Positions 47,294-56,860 of a DNA stretch of 64,000 nucleotides are shown here, piece by piece. The stretch is from Paludibacteraceae bacterium (GTDB lineage Bacteria; Bacteroidota; Bacteroidia; Bacteroidales; Paludibacteraceae): positions 23,817 through 87,816 of the forward strand of contig JAGCLW010000014.1 of assembly GCA_017646805.1 (NCBI GenBank), in the 5' to 3' direction. The number at the start of each line of letters is the position of its first letter. Position 1 is the first letter of the stretch. The position numbers and the translations under genes were made by a program. A model generated the notes under the pieces. That model was not told the DNA's origin, did no database searches, and was given only the letters and a program-made list of their open reading frames with translations.

Positions 47294-47301
47294 CAAAGGT
47301 A
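47294..47301 (-). promoter_or_regulatory. Bacteroidota promoter for the thiamine operon
   Basis: Minus strand TACCTTTG (-7) with TTTG (47322-47325) as -33, spacer 20 bp. The -33 element sits in the loop of the terminator at 47311-47346. The RNA would start a few bases before the riboswitch. Confidence 0.75.
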
Positions 47302-47310
47302 ACAAAAAAA

Positions 47311-47346
47311 ACATAGAGATACAAATTTGCATCTCTATGTTTTTTT
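47311..47346. terminator. Terminator of the Na/Pi-DUF4491 unit
   Basis: Perfect 10-bp stem ACATAGAGAT (47311-47320) / ATCTCTATGT (47331-47340) with an A-run on the left that becomes the U-run of the minus-strand transcript. The loop contains the -33 box of the thi promoter. Confidence 0.88.
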
Positions 47347-47350
47347 GTAC

Positions 47351-47635
47351 TTATTTCTTCTTTGGATTGCGAGGAAACCAGCCTTTTGCCACACGTTTTT
47401 CTTGTTCAAATAATTCAAAAATACTCCAATAAAGCGAAAATCCTAATACCGCCAAGAGAATTGAAAAAAATATTGATTGAACAAAAAGTGAAACAAGTAA
47501 ACAAATCGTTCCTAACACTGCAAATATAGGCCAAACTTTTTTACCGAAATAATATTCCGTTTTAATGACTACAGGATGAAGTATTCCAATAATCACAAAC
47601 GAACTTAAACCAATTGCAATTCCCAAAAAAGACAC
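47351..47635 (-). CDS. DUF4491 small membrane protein (GTG start)
   Basis: Start chosen at GTG 47633-47635 (94 aa): the sequence then begins MSFLGIAIGLSSFVIIGILHP, which lines up with the usual DUF4491 N-terminus, whereas the ATG at 47686 would overlap the upstream gene by 35 nt. Three transmembrane helices are seen, followed by the family tail ELFEQEKRVAKGWFPRNP. Function unknown. It is 16 nt after the Na/Pi gene. Confidence 0.85.
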   Translation of the reverse strand: MSFLGIAIGLSSFVIIGILHPVVIKTEYYFGKKVWPIFAVLGTICLLVSLFVQSIFFSILLAVLGFSLYWSIFELFEQEKRVAKGWFPRNPKKK

Positions 47636-47651
47636 TGTTTTCTTATTTTTT

Positions 47652-49349
47652 TTAATTATTAGCCGGAAGAGGTTTGCTATCTGCAACAGCTTCTACGACG
47701 TTGATAATATAATCGCCCATTTTTTCGCATTCGATAATGAAATCCATATACACAACACTTGTTGCATAAGGATAAACGCCATCGTTTACGGCAATAATGT
47801 TGCGTCCTTTCAATTCATCACGATAATGATTGATGTTTGATTCAATACTTTCGGCCTTTGTCGCATCAACAAAAGAATCGTTGATTTTGTCCAAAATATT
47901 CAACATTTCATCAAAAGCTTTATCCAACAAATTCAACATATTATGGATATTAGCAACCATTTCCGCTGTAAAAGAAATTTTTCCTTGACGTTTTCGATCC
48001 AAAATTTTTGCTAAATTATCGCATGAGTCTGCAACGGATTCTATTTCGGAAACAATGCGAAGCATACGATGAATTTGATCTTTACTTTCATTGCTCAATC
48101 GTCCTTGAGAAACTTTATTCAAATAAGCGGCAATCTCCATTTCCATTCGATCGGAAATCAATTCATATTTTTGTACTCTCTCAAAATATTTAAGTGCCGC
48201 ATTTTCATTGGTTTCTTCATTCAAACTTTTTACAATGCCAAACATACGTTTCACTCGTTCTGTATACGTTAGCATTTCTTTTTGAGCTTGAAGAATAGAC
48301 AACTCTGCCGTAGACAACATTCCTGTAGAAATAAATGCAAGGCGGAACTCTTCATCTGTCTCAGATTGAGGAATAAGTTTTGTAACTGTTTTTGCAATAA
48401 ACTTAGCAAACCAACTAAGAATCAAAACATTACAAACATTAAACATAGTATGGAATAAAGACAAAGCAAAAGCATCTTGTTGTGTCGGATCTGTCGGTCC
48501 TATTTCAACAACCAAAGCTTTGATCATTGATGTAAATGGGTAGAAAACGATCAATAACCAAATTACCCCAAACAAATTGAATATCGTATGAGATAATGCC
48601 GCTCTCTTTGCAGAAACGTTTGCTGATAAAGCAGCCACATTTGCCGTAATCGTAGTCCCAATATTTTCACCAAGAACCATTGCAGCCGCAATTTCAAAAG
48701 AAATCCAACCTTGAGCACACATGACCAACGTTATCGCCATCATTGCACTCGATGATTGTACAATTACGGTAAGAATCGTTCCTGCAAATAAAAATAACAA
48801 AACAGATAAAAAACCAAGATTTGTATATTGTGCAAGGAAAGCAAGAACCTCTGGATTTTGTTTAATGTCGGGAACCGAATTTTTCAACATTTCCATTCCC
48901 ATAAAAAGAAGAGCAAAACCAACGATAAATTCACCCCAATTCTTATAAACATTCTTTTTAGCAAAAAGAAGAGGAAATGCAAAAGCAATCAATGGAATCG
49001 CAATATCACTGATATTAAACTTGAACCCAAACAAAGAAATAATCCATGCCGTTACAGTCGTACCAATATTTGCCCCCATGATAACACTGATACTTTGCAC
49101 AAGATTCATAAGTCCTGCATTCACAAAACTTACCACCATCACTGTTGTTGCCGATGACGATTGGATCAAAGCCGTAACAAGAACTCCTGTCAAAATTCCG
49201 GTAAAGCGAGTAGATGTCATTGCGGACATAATCGAACGCATCTTATCTCCAGCTAATCGCTGTAATGCTTCACTCATCAACATCATTCCATACAAAAACA
49301 AACCAAGTGAACCAATAAATGTAAAAATCGACAATAAATTAAACTCCAT
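47652..49349 (-). CDS. Na/Pi-cotransporter family protein with PhoU-like tail
   Basis: A 565-aa protein with two inverted-repeat transport halves, each containing the QSSSA signature of the NptA/SLC34 family (near residues 63 and 194), then a PhoU-like helical domain from about residue 350 to the end. This family moves phosphate with Na+; whether it imports or exports phosphate here is not visible. It is transcribed with the DUF4491 gene. Confidence 0.93.
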   Translation of the reverse strand: MEFNLLSIFTFIGSLGLFLYGMMLMSEALQRLAGDKMRSIMSAMTSTRFTGILTGVLVTALIQSSSATTVMVVSFVNAGLMNLVQSISVIMGANIGTTVTAWIISLFGFKFNISDIAIPLIAFAFPLLFAKKNVYKNWGEFIVGFALLFMGMEMLKNSVPDIKQNPEVLAFLAQYTNLGFLSVLLFLFAGTILTVIVQSSSAMMAITLVMCAQGWISFEIAAAMVLGENIGTTITANVAALSANVSAKRAALSHTIFNLFGVIWLLIVFYPFTSMIKALVVEIGPTDPTQQDAFALSLFHTMFNVCNVLILSWFAKFIAKTVTKLIPQSETDEEFRLAFISTGMLSTAELSILQAQKEMLTYTERVKRMFGIVKSLNEETNENAALKYFERVQKYELISDRMEMEIAAYLNKVSQGRLSNESKDQIHRMLRIVSEIESVADSCDNLAKILDRKRQGKISFTAEMVANIHNMLNLLDKAFDEMLNILDKINDSFVDATKAESIESNINHYRDELKGRNIIAVNDGVYPYATSVVYMDFIIECEKMGDYIINVVEAVADSKPLPANN

Positions 49350-49396
49350 AGTTTTTTAGTTTTTTTTTGAGATTTTTTTATTTTTTTATCAAAAAA

Positions 49397-49456
49397 AAAG
49401 TATGTATCCTTTTTTGCAAAAACTTCTTTTTACAATAAACAACAGATACATACTTT
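49397..49456 (-). terminator. Terminator at the end of the nuo operon
   Basis: A 12-bp stem AAAGTATGTATC (49397-49408) / GATACATACTTT (49445-49456) with a 36-nt loop. On the minus strand it is followed by an uninterrupted T-run, so it ends the nuo transcript. Confidence 0.7.
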
Positions 49457-49486
49457 CAAATTTCACTATTTTATTATTTTTATTTC

Positions 49487-50935
49487 TTAAAATAAAGCAA
49501 ACGAAGCATCAGAAATAAACGCAAACACGCAACTAAATATTCCTAACAGAATCGTACATGCCAAACAAATAAACAATCCAATTTTTGAAAAACAATCTGA
49601 TTTGACTTCTTCAATAGGATTCTCGTTTGGTGTAATAAACATTGCTTTTACGACCAACAAATAATAGTATAAAGAAATAACGGTATTAATCAACGAAATG
49701 AAAACAAGAATATACCATCCTTCTTCCGCCGCCGACATAAAGACAAAGAATTTTGAAAAGAATCCCGCAAAAGGAGGAATTCCGGCCAAAGAGAAAAGGA
49801 AAAGCGTCATTGCAAGACTCAACTTTGGATTTGTCTTATATAAACCATTATAATCCGAAATTGTTAACATTCCCGTTTTATTCTCAATAATAGAAACAAC
49901 TCCAAACAATCCTATATTAGAAACAAGATAAACCAACAAATAAAAAACAACCGATGTCATCGCCATATCAGTTCCGGCAATCATACCCAACATGATATAA
50001 CCCGCTTGCGAAATAGAAGAAAATGCAAGGAAACGTTTCATATTCGTTTGTCGCATCGCAAACAAGTTTCCAATAGTGATTGACAAAACAATCAATGTGG
50101 CTAATATATATTGCCAATATACAAACACATTTGCAAACATTCTGAACGAAAGAAACATCAACGCAAATACCGCTGCTCCTTTAGAGACAACAGAAAGATA
50201 TGCCGAAACATTTGTTGGTGCTCCTTGATAAACATCTGCTGTCCATAAATGAAATGGCACAAGCGAAATCTTAAATGCAACTCCGGAAAGAAAAAATACC
50301 AAAGCCATCAATTGTATCGGTTGAACCATCAAATACTTGCGAATAGCATCAAAATACATTCCTTCAACTCCAACAGATCCATAGAAAAGAGCTATTCCAA
50401 ACAACATCATTCCCGAAGAAAATGCCGCCATCAAAACGTATTTTGCTCCTGCTTCAACACTTTCTTTTGACCATTTATTGTAAGCCACCAATGTTACCAA
50501 AGGAAGAGATGCCATTTCAAGACCCAAATAAAAAAGAAGGAAATGTCCTGCCGACATCATCAGATTCATTCCAAACAATGTAGATAGCGTAAGAATATAC
50601 ATTTCAGAACGTTTACCTACAATGCGTTCATCATTAAGCCACGTTTTTGATTGAAGAAATACAAGCAATGCTCCTAAACAAAGAATCATCTTTACGATTT
50701 GCGACATTTCTGATGTAGAAAACATTCCACCAAAACAATCACCAAAAACCGTTACTCCTCCAAACGGATAAAAACTAATAACCGAGCAAACAACAAACAA
50801 CCCGCAAGCTATTGTGTCAAAATACTTCTTACCACACTCACATACAAACAAATCATAAATGAGCAAAAAAACGATTTGAGCTAAGAGTAAAAACTCTGGA
50901 CGCATTAAAGCTATAATATCAGAATACATAATCAA
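49487..50935 (-). CDS. nuoN: NADH-quinone oxidoreductase subunit N
   Basis: Antiporter-like membrane subunit of complex I, 482 aa and about 14 helices. Conserved GLEMASLPLVTLVA (Glu in TM5) and the Lys of FKISLVPFHLWTADVYQGAPT are present, with the discontinuous-helix region FSSISQAGYIMLG. Last gene of the operon, 8 nt after nuoM. Confidence 0.94.
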   Translation of the reverse strand: MIMYSDIIALMRPEFLLLAQIVFLLIYDLFVCECGKKYFDTIACGLFVVCSVISFYPFGGVTVFGDCFGGMFSTSEMSQIVKMILCLGALLVFLQSKTWLNDERIVGKRSEMYILTLSTLFGMNLMMSAGHFLLFYLGLEMASLPLVTLVAYNKWSKESVEAGAKYVLMAAFSSGMMLFGIALFYGSVGVEGMYFDAIRKYLMVQPIQLMALVFFLSGVAFKISLVPFHLWTADVYQGAPTNVSAYLSVVSKGAAVFALMFLSFRMFANVFVYWQYILATLIVLSITIGNLFAMRQTNMKRFLAFSSISQAGYIMLGMIAGTDMAMTSVVFYLLVYLVSNIGLFGVVSIIENKTGMLTISDYNGLYKTNPKLSLAMTLFLFSLAGIPPFAGFFSKFFVFMSAAEEGWYILVFISLINTVISLYYYLLVVKAMFITPNENPIEEVKSDCFSKIGLFICLACTILLGIFSCVFAFISDASFALF

Positions 50936-50943
50936 AACTTGGA

Positions 50944-52422
50944 TTAAAATTTACTAACAATAACACCAAGACTATCACCTATAATTTCTGTTGGGAAAAA
51001 TGGCAAACAACCTATCGCTGCAATAAAAACAATCAACGTCACAGCCGCAATACGTTCATACCAAGTCGCATCTGTAAGTTCTCTATGATGCTCATTAACA
51101 ACGGCTCCATAAAGAATTTTACCAATAACACGAAGAATATAAACCGCCGTTACAACAATAGATGCACAAGCAACAATGGTAATAACACGATGGAATAAAT
51201 CTTCATGCATAAACGCACCCATAAAAATATTCATTTCAGAAACAAATCCACTGAGACCAGGCAAACCTAATGATGCCATTCCGGCAATCACCCAACATAC
51301 CGACAAAAACGGCATAATCTGCATCAATCCTCCCATTTGTGAAATCTCACGAGTATGAGTTCGTCCATAAATTGCTCCAATAAGCGAGAAGAATAATGCG
51401 GTCATCAATCCATGCGAAAGCATTTGCATAATAGCTCCCGTCATTGCAGTTTGATTAAGCATGAGAATTGCAAAAAGCACCATTCCACAGTGACTCACAG
51501 ATGAATAAGCATTTATATATTTAAGATCGGTTTGTACAACCGCTCCAAATGCACCATAAATAACACTGATTCCCGTCAACACAAGAAACAATGTAGTCCA
51601 ATTTTCTGCTCCGACAGGCATCAAATACATCGCAACACGAAAACATCCATAACCTCCAAGTTTCATCAAAACCCCGGCATGAAGCATTGACACCGCTGTT
51701 GGTGCACTTGCATGCCCATCAGGCGACCATGTGTGAAATGGAAATAACGCACCCAATACACCAAACCCAAGGAATGTAATAGGAAATATCCAATTTTGAG
51801 CAACTTCCGGAATATTATTCTTTGCCGCAATTTCCAAAATATTCATTGTTTCTGCTCCGGAAAAGAAAAAGATTCCAAGTATACCAAGTAGCAAGAATGC
51901 CGATCCTCCCATAAGCATAAGAGTAAGTTTCATTGCTGAATACTCTTTTCGACCAGTTCCCCAAACTCCAATCAACAAATACATCGGAATCAATGCCACT
52001 TCATAAAACAAAAACATGGCGAACAAATCTATTGTAATAAAGAAACCAAATACTCCAATAGAAAGCATTAAAAACCACAAAAAATATTCTTTCACTTGTT
52101 CTGTCATTCCCCAAGAAGCAAAGACTCCGGTAAAAACAATTATCGCAGAAAGAATAATCATCAAAACACTAATACCATCAACACCACAAGAAAGTGAAAT
52201 ATTCAAACCTTCATACCACGCAAGAGTTGAAGTAAACAACATTTCTGCAGTGTCTCCTGCCGCACGAAGATCAAGAAATTTAACAAGCAATACAAACGAC
52301 AACAATAATTGTATTGTCGCCCCTACTGCCATCACTTGTTTAATTCTTTTTGAATCTTTCAATAAGGCTATCACTCCCATCATCACGAGAGGAACGAGAA
52401 CAAATAAATATAAAAAGTTCAT
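50944..52422 (-). CDS. nuoM: NADH-quinone oxidoreductase subunit M
   Basis: A 492-aa antiporter-like subunit. The TM5 Glu lies in FLFYEVALIPMYLLIG and the TM7/8 Lys-His region is LGALFPFHTWSPDGHASAPTA; AYSSVSHCGMVLF is the discontinuous helix. It sits between nuoL (46 nt) and nuoN (8 nt). Confidence 0.95.
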   Translation of the reverse strand: MNFLYLFVLVPLVMMGVIALLKDSKRIKQVMAVGATIQLLLSFVLLVKFLDLRAAGDTAEMLFTSTLAWYEGLNISLSCGVDGISVLMIILSAIIVFTGVFASWGMTEQVKEYFLWFLMLSIGVFGFFITIDLFAMFLFYEVALIPMYLLIGVWGTGRKEYSAMKLTLMLMGGSAFLLLGILGIFFFSGAETMNILEIAAKNNIPEVAQNWIFPITFLGFGVLGALFPFHTWSPDGHASAPTAVSMLHAGVLMKLGGYGCFRVAMYLMPVGAENWTTLFLVLTGISVIYGAFGAVVQTDLKYINAYSSVSHCGMVLFAILMLNQTAMTGAIMQMLSHGLMTALFFSLIGAIYGRTHTREISQMGGLMQIMPFLSVCWVIAGMASLGLPGLSGFVSEMNIFMGAFMHEDLFHRVITIVACASIVVTAVYILRVIGKILYGAVVNEHHRELTDATWYERIAAVTLIVFIAAIGCLPFFPTEIIGDSLGVIVSKF

Positions 52423-52468
52423 ATAATAAGATTTTTCTATTTTAAAACAAAATCAAAGGAACATGTAT

Positions 52469-54379
52469 TTAAAGACAAATAATTGCCGAAATAACAAGGA
52501 TTGCTACGATAAATATAGCTACATACAATTGTACATCACCAGATTGGAATCCTTTAATTTTAACAGAGACCTTATTGCTCCACCATGCTTGAAAATCCAT
52601 AAATCCATCTACACAACGACGGTCAAACCAAGCAATAGGTGTTGATATTCTACGAAATATAATTTTCTTCGTAATAAACATATAAAGTTCATCAAAATAA
52701 AACTTACGCTTTGCCGCTACGTATAAAGGCTTCACTGAAGTCGCTACTTTGTCAGGAATTTGAGTAGGTTTCTTATACATAATCCAAGCAACCAAAATAC
52801 CAACAACACCAATCAACACACTTGGAATTGCTATTTCAAAAACCGTATGCAAATCAAAACCAAATCCATCTGCAGTGACCAATTGTCCAAATGGAATAAA
52901 TCCTGTCACAACTGTCAATAGAGCCAAAAACAAAAGAGGAATAGTCATACAATCCGCATGTTCTTTATGAATATGTTCATATTGTTTTTCTTCTCCCCAA
53001 AAAATATTGAAATAAAGGCGGAACATATAAAATGCGGTCAAACCTGCAACAAAATATTGACAGAAGAAAATAATTTTGTCACCTTCCCATGCTGCAACAA
53101 GAATTTCATCTTTTGAGAAAAATCCTGAAAATGGAGGAATTCCCGCAATAGACAAACATGCAATAAGAAACGTAATATGCGTAATCGGAAGATATTTACG
53201 AAGACCTCCCATTTCACTCATCTCATTACTATGTACAGCATGAATGACTGCTCCTGCTCCAAGGAAAAGCAATGCTTTGAAAAACGCATGAGTAAACAAA
53301 TGGAACATTGAAGCCATATATCCAAGACCATCATGTCCTTCAAATTTTGATACCCCTAAAGCAACCATCATATATGCAATTTGCGAAATAGTGGAAAATG
53401 CAAGAACTCGCTTAATATCCGTTTGTGTACACGCAACAATCGCAGCATACAAAGATGTCGCCGCTCCAATATATGCAATTCCGGTCAAAACTTCTGGTGT
53501 AAGAATAAAATAAACAGGGAACATTCTTGCCACAAGATACACCCCAGCCACCACCATTGTCGCTGCATGAATAAGTGCAGATACCGGTGTAGGACCTTCC
53601 ATAGCATCAGGCAACCAAATATGAAGTGGAAGCATGGCTGATTTTCCTGCACCACCCATAAATATCAATGCTGTAGCCCAAGTAAGAACTGAAGCTCCCA
53701 TGAACGTAGCTGCCGGAGTAGAAGTAAATACACTGCTATTCGTATCAGTCAACACTTTAAAATCAAACGTTCCTGTGTAATATCCAAGAATCAAAATACC
53801 AATCAAAAAACCAAGATCTGCAAATCGAGTAACAATAAATGCCTTTTTCGACGCAAGAATTGCAGAAGGTTTTTCATAATAAAATCCAATCAAAAGATAA
53901 GATGATACTCCCACCAACTCCCAAAAAATATACATTTGGAAAATATTTGTGGCAACCACCAAACCTAACATTGAGAATGTAAACAACGACAAAAAAGCAT
54001 AATAACGTTGAAAACCTTTTTCGCCGTGCATATATCCCATACTATAAATATGTACACACAAAGAAACCGTAGAAATAACGACAAGCATCATAACAGAAAT
54101 AGGATCAAGCAAAATCCCTAAATCTATAGACAATGTTTCCGTAAATTTCATCCATGAAAATGCTTCATAAAATGATTGATACATTCCATCTACTTTTCCA
54201 TAATTAAAAAAGTAATCAAATGCTGTAAAATACGAAAGTGCCGCTACTACGGTAAGACCCAAAATACCCAAAAGACCTGCTGTCTTTGGCTTTAACTTAT
54301 CATCCATCAATCCGATAAACAAAAAATTAAGTACCGGAATAATTAAAATGAATAATGCAATGAACATACTTTGTTCCAT
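52469..54379 (-). CDS. nuoL: NADH-quinone oxidoreductase subunit L
   Basis: The largest membrane subunit, 636 aa. FWELVGVSSYLLIG carries the TM5 Glu, GKSAMLPLHIWLPDAMEGPTPVSA the channel Lys/His, and AFSTISQIAYMMV the discontinuous helix. The C-terminal part includes the long lateral helix that ties NuoL, M and N together, ending with a final TM. Length is in the normal range. Confidence 0.95.
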   Translation of the reverse strand: MEQSMFIALFILIIPVLNFLFIGLMDDKLKPKTAGLLGILGLTVVAALSYFTAFDYFFNYGKVDGMYQSFYEAFSWMKFTETLSIDLGILLDPISVMMLVVISTVSLCVHIYSMGYMHGEKGFQRYYAFLSLFTFSMLGLVVATNIFQMYIFWELVGVSSYLLIGFYYEKPSAILASKKAFIVTRFADLGFLIGILILGYYTGTFDFKVLTDTNSSVFTSTPAATFMGASVLTWATALIFMGGAGKSAMLPLHIWLPDAMEGPTPVSALIHAATMVVAGVYLVARMFPVYFILTPEVLTGIAYIGAATSLYAAIVACTQTDIKRVLAFSTISQIAYMMVALGVSKFEGHDGLGYMASMFHLFTHAFFKALLFLGAGAVIHAVHSNEMSEMGGLRKYLPITHITFLIACLSIAGIPPFSGFFSKDEILVAAWEGDKIIFFCQYFVAGLTAFYMFRLYFNIFWGEEKQYEHIHKEHADCMTIPLLFLALLTVVTGFIPFGQLVTADGFGFDLHTVFEIAIPSVLIGVVGILVAWIMYKKPTQIPDKVATSVKPLYVAAKRKFYFDELYMFITKKIIFRRISTPIAWFDRRCVDGFMDFQAWWSNKVSVKIKGFQSGDVQLYVAIFIVAILVISAIICL

Positions 54380-54388
54380 ATCTAATTT

Positions 54389-54700
54389 TTAATATTTCAA
54401 TTCTTTAATTTCTTCGTTATCAATATTTTTTGATGAACGGAACACGTTAATAATTATTGCAATTGCAAGTGCCGTCTCTGCCGCTGCAACTCCAATCACA
54501 AAAAGAGAGAAAAACATTCCTTCCAAATGTTCCGGAAACAAAAAACGATTAAACACAACGAAAAAGACATTTACTGCATTGAGAATCAACTCAAGCGACA
54601 TTAACATCGCCAACAAATTTCTTCTCGTAATAAATCCATACACGCCAGAGAAAAACATTACTAACGCGACAATCAAATAACATTGCATTGGTATTTCCAT
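54389..54700 (-). CDS. nuoK: NADH-quinone oxidoreductase subunit K
   Basis: A 103-aa subunit with three transmembrane helices. The two conserved glutamates are present in LMSLELILNAVN and VAAAETALAIAI. Positioned between nuoJ and nuoL, 9 nt before nuoL. Confidence 0.95.
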   Translation of the reverse strand: MEIPMQCYLIVALVMFFSGVYGFITRRNLLAMLMSLELILNAVNVFFVVFNRFLFPEHLEGMFFSLFVIGVAAAETALAIAIIINVFRSSKNIDNEEIKELKY

Positions 54701-54721
54701 ACTAAATTTTCTCCTATATTA

Positions 54722-55234
54722 CTATTTTTTACGAGCTATCAAAATTCCACCAATAATACAAGCCAAAAGCAATACAGAAATCGCTTCAAACGGCAATAAA
54801 TATTGATACATATCCGTTCCAATAAGAGCCGTACCCAAATCTTGCATATCAAGTTCTGAAATCTCAGATTGTGCTATTGTCTTAAATTTATGCGTCATCA
54901 ACACATAAGTCGAAAAAGCAAACCCAGACAAAACAATCACAGAGCCCATTATTCGACGAGAAAGCGTACTTTGCGGCATCAATTCTCCTACTTGAGAAGT
55001 CAAAAATATCGCAAACACAAACAAAACCAAAATACCTCCAACATACACCGATAATTGAACCGCTGCCAAGAAATGAAAATTTAACAATAAATATAATCCA
55101 GCTGTTGCTATCAAGACAAACAACAAATACGTTGCTGCATGAAGAAGCTTACGTGAAACCACCGACATAATTGAACCAACGACAATAATGGCAGATAGTA
55201 TAAAAAATATAATTTGACTAGCTTCCATAATCAA
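54722..55234 (-). CDS. nuoJ: NADH-quinone oxidoreductase subunit J
   Basis: A 170-aa membrane subunit with about five helices; AVQLSVYVGGILVLFVFAI is the conserved pi-bulge helix region. It is 34 nt after nuoI and 21 nt before nuoK. Confidence 0.93.
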   Translation of the reverse strand: MIMEASQIIFFILSAIIVVGSIMSVVSRKLLHAATYLLFVLIATAGLYLLLNFHFLAAVQLSVYVGGILVLFVFAIFLTSQVGELMPQSTLSRRIMGSVIVLSGFAFSTYVLMTHKFKTIAQSEISELDMQDLGTALIGTDMYQYLLPFEAISVLLLACIIGGILIARKK

Positions 55235-55268
55235 TTAGGAATTAGAATTTTAAAACATTTAAAAACTT

Positions 55269-55769
55269 TTATGCTACTTCTGTTTTAGGAGCCGATTTTT
55301 CTTTCACTTTTAAAGTCGAACCCTCGTTGTTTAATTGTTTTACCAATTTAGAACGATTAAAAACCGCATGCTCAAACTCCGTACTCCACGCTATAGCTTG
55401 TTGAGGACAAGAAGATACGCACATATCACAAAAAATGCAAGTCCCTATATCATACAAATATTTATCAAGAACTTTCTTTTTCTTTCCTGTTTCGGCATCT
55501 TCAATCATCGAAGACACAATCTTAATTGTTCCATTCGGACAATTCATTTGACAAATTCCACATGCCGTACAACCATGTTCATTCTTATCATTATGAACCA
55601 TTGTAAGAGAACCTCTAAATCGCTCAAACATAACTTGTTTTCCACGATTCTCAGGATATTGTTCTGTAATTTTAGGACGCAAAAAGTTGAGCATCGTAAT
55701 CTTCATTCCTAAAAGAAGATTCCAAATTCCTAAAACAATTGACTTAATATAATTGCAAAAACTTTTCAT
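55269..55769 (-). CDS. nuoI: NADH-quinone oxidoreductase subunit I
   Basis: The 8Fe ferredoxin subunit (clusters N6a and N6b), 166 aa. Two complete CX2CX2CX3CP motifs: C67, C70, C73, C77 and C111, C114, C117, C121. With NuoEFG missing, this subunit and NuoB are the only Fe-S subunits, and NuoI is the likely docking point of the electron donor. The C-terminal ~25 residues are charged. Confidence 0.95.
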   Translation of the reverse strand: MKSFCNYIKSIVLGIWNLLLGMKITMLNFLRPKITEQYPENRGKQVMFERFRGSLTMVHNDKNEHGCTACGICQMNCPNGTIKIVSSMIEDAETGKKKKVLDKYLYDIGTCIFCDMCVSSCPQQAIAWSTEFEHAVFNRSKLVKQLNNEGSTLKVKEKSAPKTEVA

Positions 55770-55772
55770 ATC

Positions 55773-56846
55773 TTAAAAAACAACTACGCAAACAGCCATT
55801 ACTAATAAATTAACTAACGCAATCGGCATCAATATCTTCCATTCAAATTTCAATAATTGATCGATACGAAGACGAGGGAATGTCCAACGTACCCACATTT
55901 GAAGGAATACACAAAATGCTGCTTTACCAAAGAACCAAATCACAGATGGAATATAATCCATTACAGCATTAAATCCATCTAAACCAGGAATATGCAAAGG
56001 CATCCATCCTCCAAGGAAAACCGTTGCTGCAATCGCTGATGTAATAAACAAATTCAAATACTCAGCAACATAAAACAATCCAAAAGAAATTCCGGAATAC
56101 TCAGTATGATAACCGGCCGTAAGTTCCGACTCAGCTTCAGGAAGGTCAAATGGTCCACGATTGGTTTCCGCATGTCCGGCAATCATATAAATAACAAAAG
56201 CAACTATAGCCGGTATATTTCCTTTAAAAATAAACCACATATCAGATTGTTCTTCAACTATAGTCGAAATTTGCATTGATCCTGCCATCACTACAATTGT
56301 CATCAATGACAATGCAGCCGAAAGTTCGTAACTTACTAACTGCGAACCACTACGCATTGCTCCGATAAGTGTATATTTATTATTTGAAGACCACCCCGCT
56401 AACAAAATACCAATTATTCCAAGCGAAGAAACAGCCAAAATATACACAATTCCAACATTAAAATCTACGGCATGAAGTCCAAGACCAAAAGGAAGTGCTG
56501 CAAACGTAAGAATAGATCCAACGATTACAAAAAATGGAGCTAAATAAAACAAAAACTTATCATTGTTTTTCAACGTAATAATTTCTTTCAAAAGAATCTT
56601 AATCATATCGGCAATTGGCTGTATAAGCCCCCATTTTCCAACACGATTTGGCCCGATACGACATTGAAAGAATGCACAAATCTTACGTTCTACATAAATA
56701 AGAATCAATGCTATAATAGCATAAACTGCTAAAAGCACCACGCCAATGAGTATAAACTCAATAAACAGAGTCCAAAAATTGTTGAGTCCTAAAGTAACTC
56801 TCAACAACTCATCAATCCAAGTGGTAACTACACTAAAATCAAACAT
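55773..56846 (-). CDS. nuoH: NADH-quinone oxidoreductase subunit H
   Basis: A 357-aa membrane subunit forming the quinone entry site with NuoB and NuoD. About eight helices, with [20 protein letters not shown] and the cytoplasmic loop [21 protein letters not shown], both family signatures. It is 3 nt before nuoI and 14 nt after nuoCD. Confidence 0.96.
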   Translation of the reverse strand: MFDFSVVTTWIDELLRVTLGLNNFWTLFIEFILIGVVLLAVYAIIALILIYVERKICAFFQCRIGPNRVGKWGLIQPIADMIKILLKEIITLKNNDKFLFYLAPFFVIVGSILTFAALPFGLGLHAVDFNVGIVYILAVSSLGIIGILLAGWSSNNKYTLIGAMRSGSQLVSYELSAALSLMTIVVMAGSMQISTIVEEQSDMWFIFKGNIPAIVAFVIYMIAGHAETNRGPFDLPEAESELTAGYHTEYSGISFGLFYVAEYLNLFITSAIAATVFLGGWMPLHIPGLDGFNAVMDYIPSVIWFFGKAAFCVFLQMWVRWTFPRLRIDQLLKFEWKILMPIALVNLLVMAVCVVVF

Positions 56847-56860
56847 ATATATTCTTTTTA

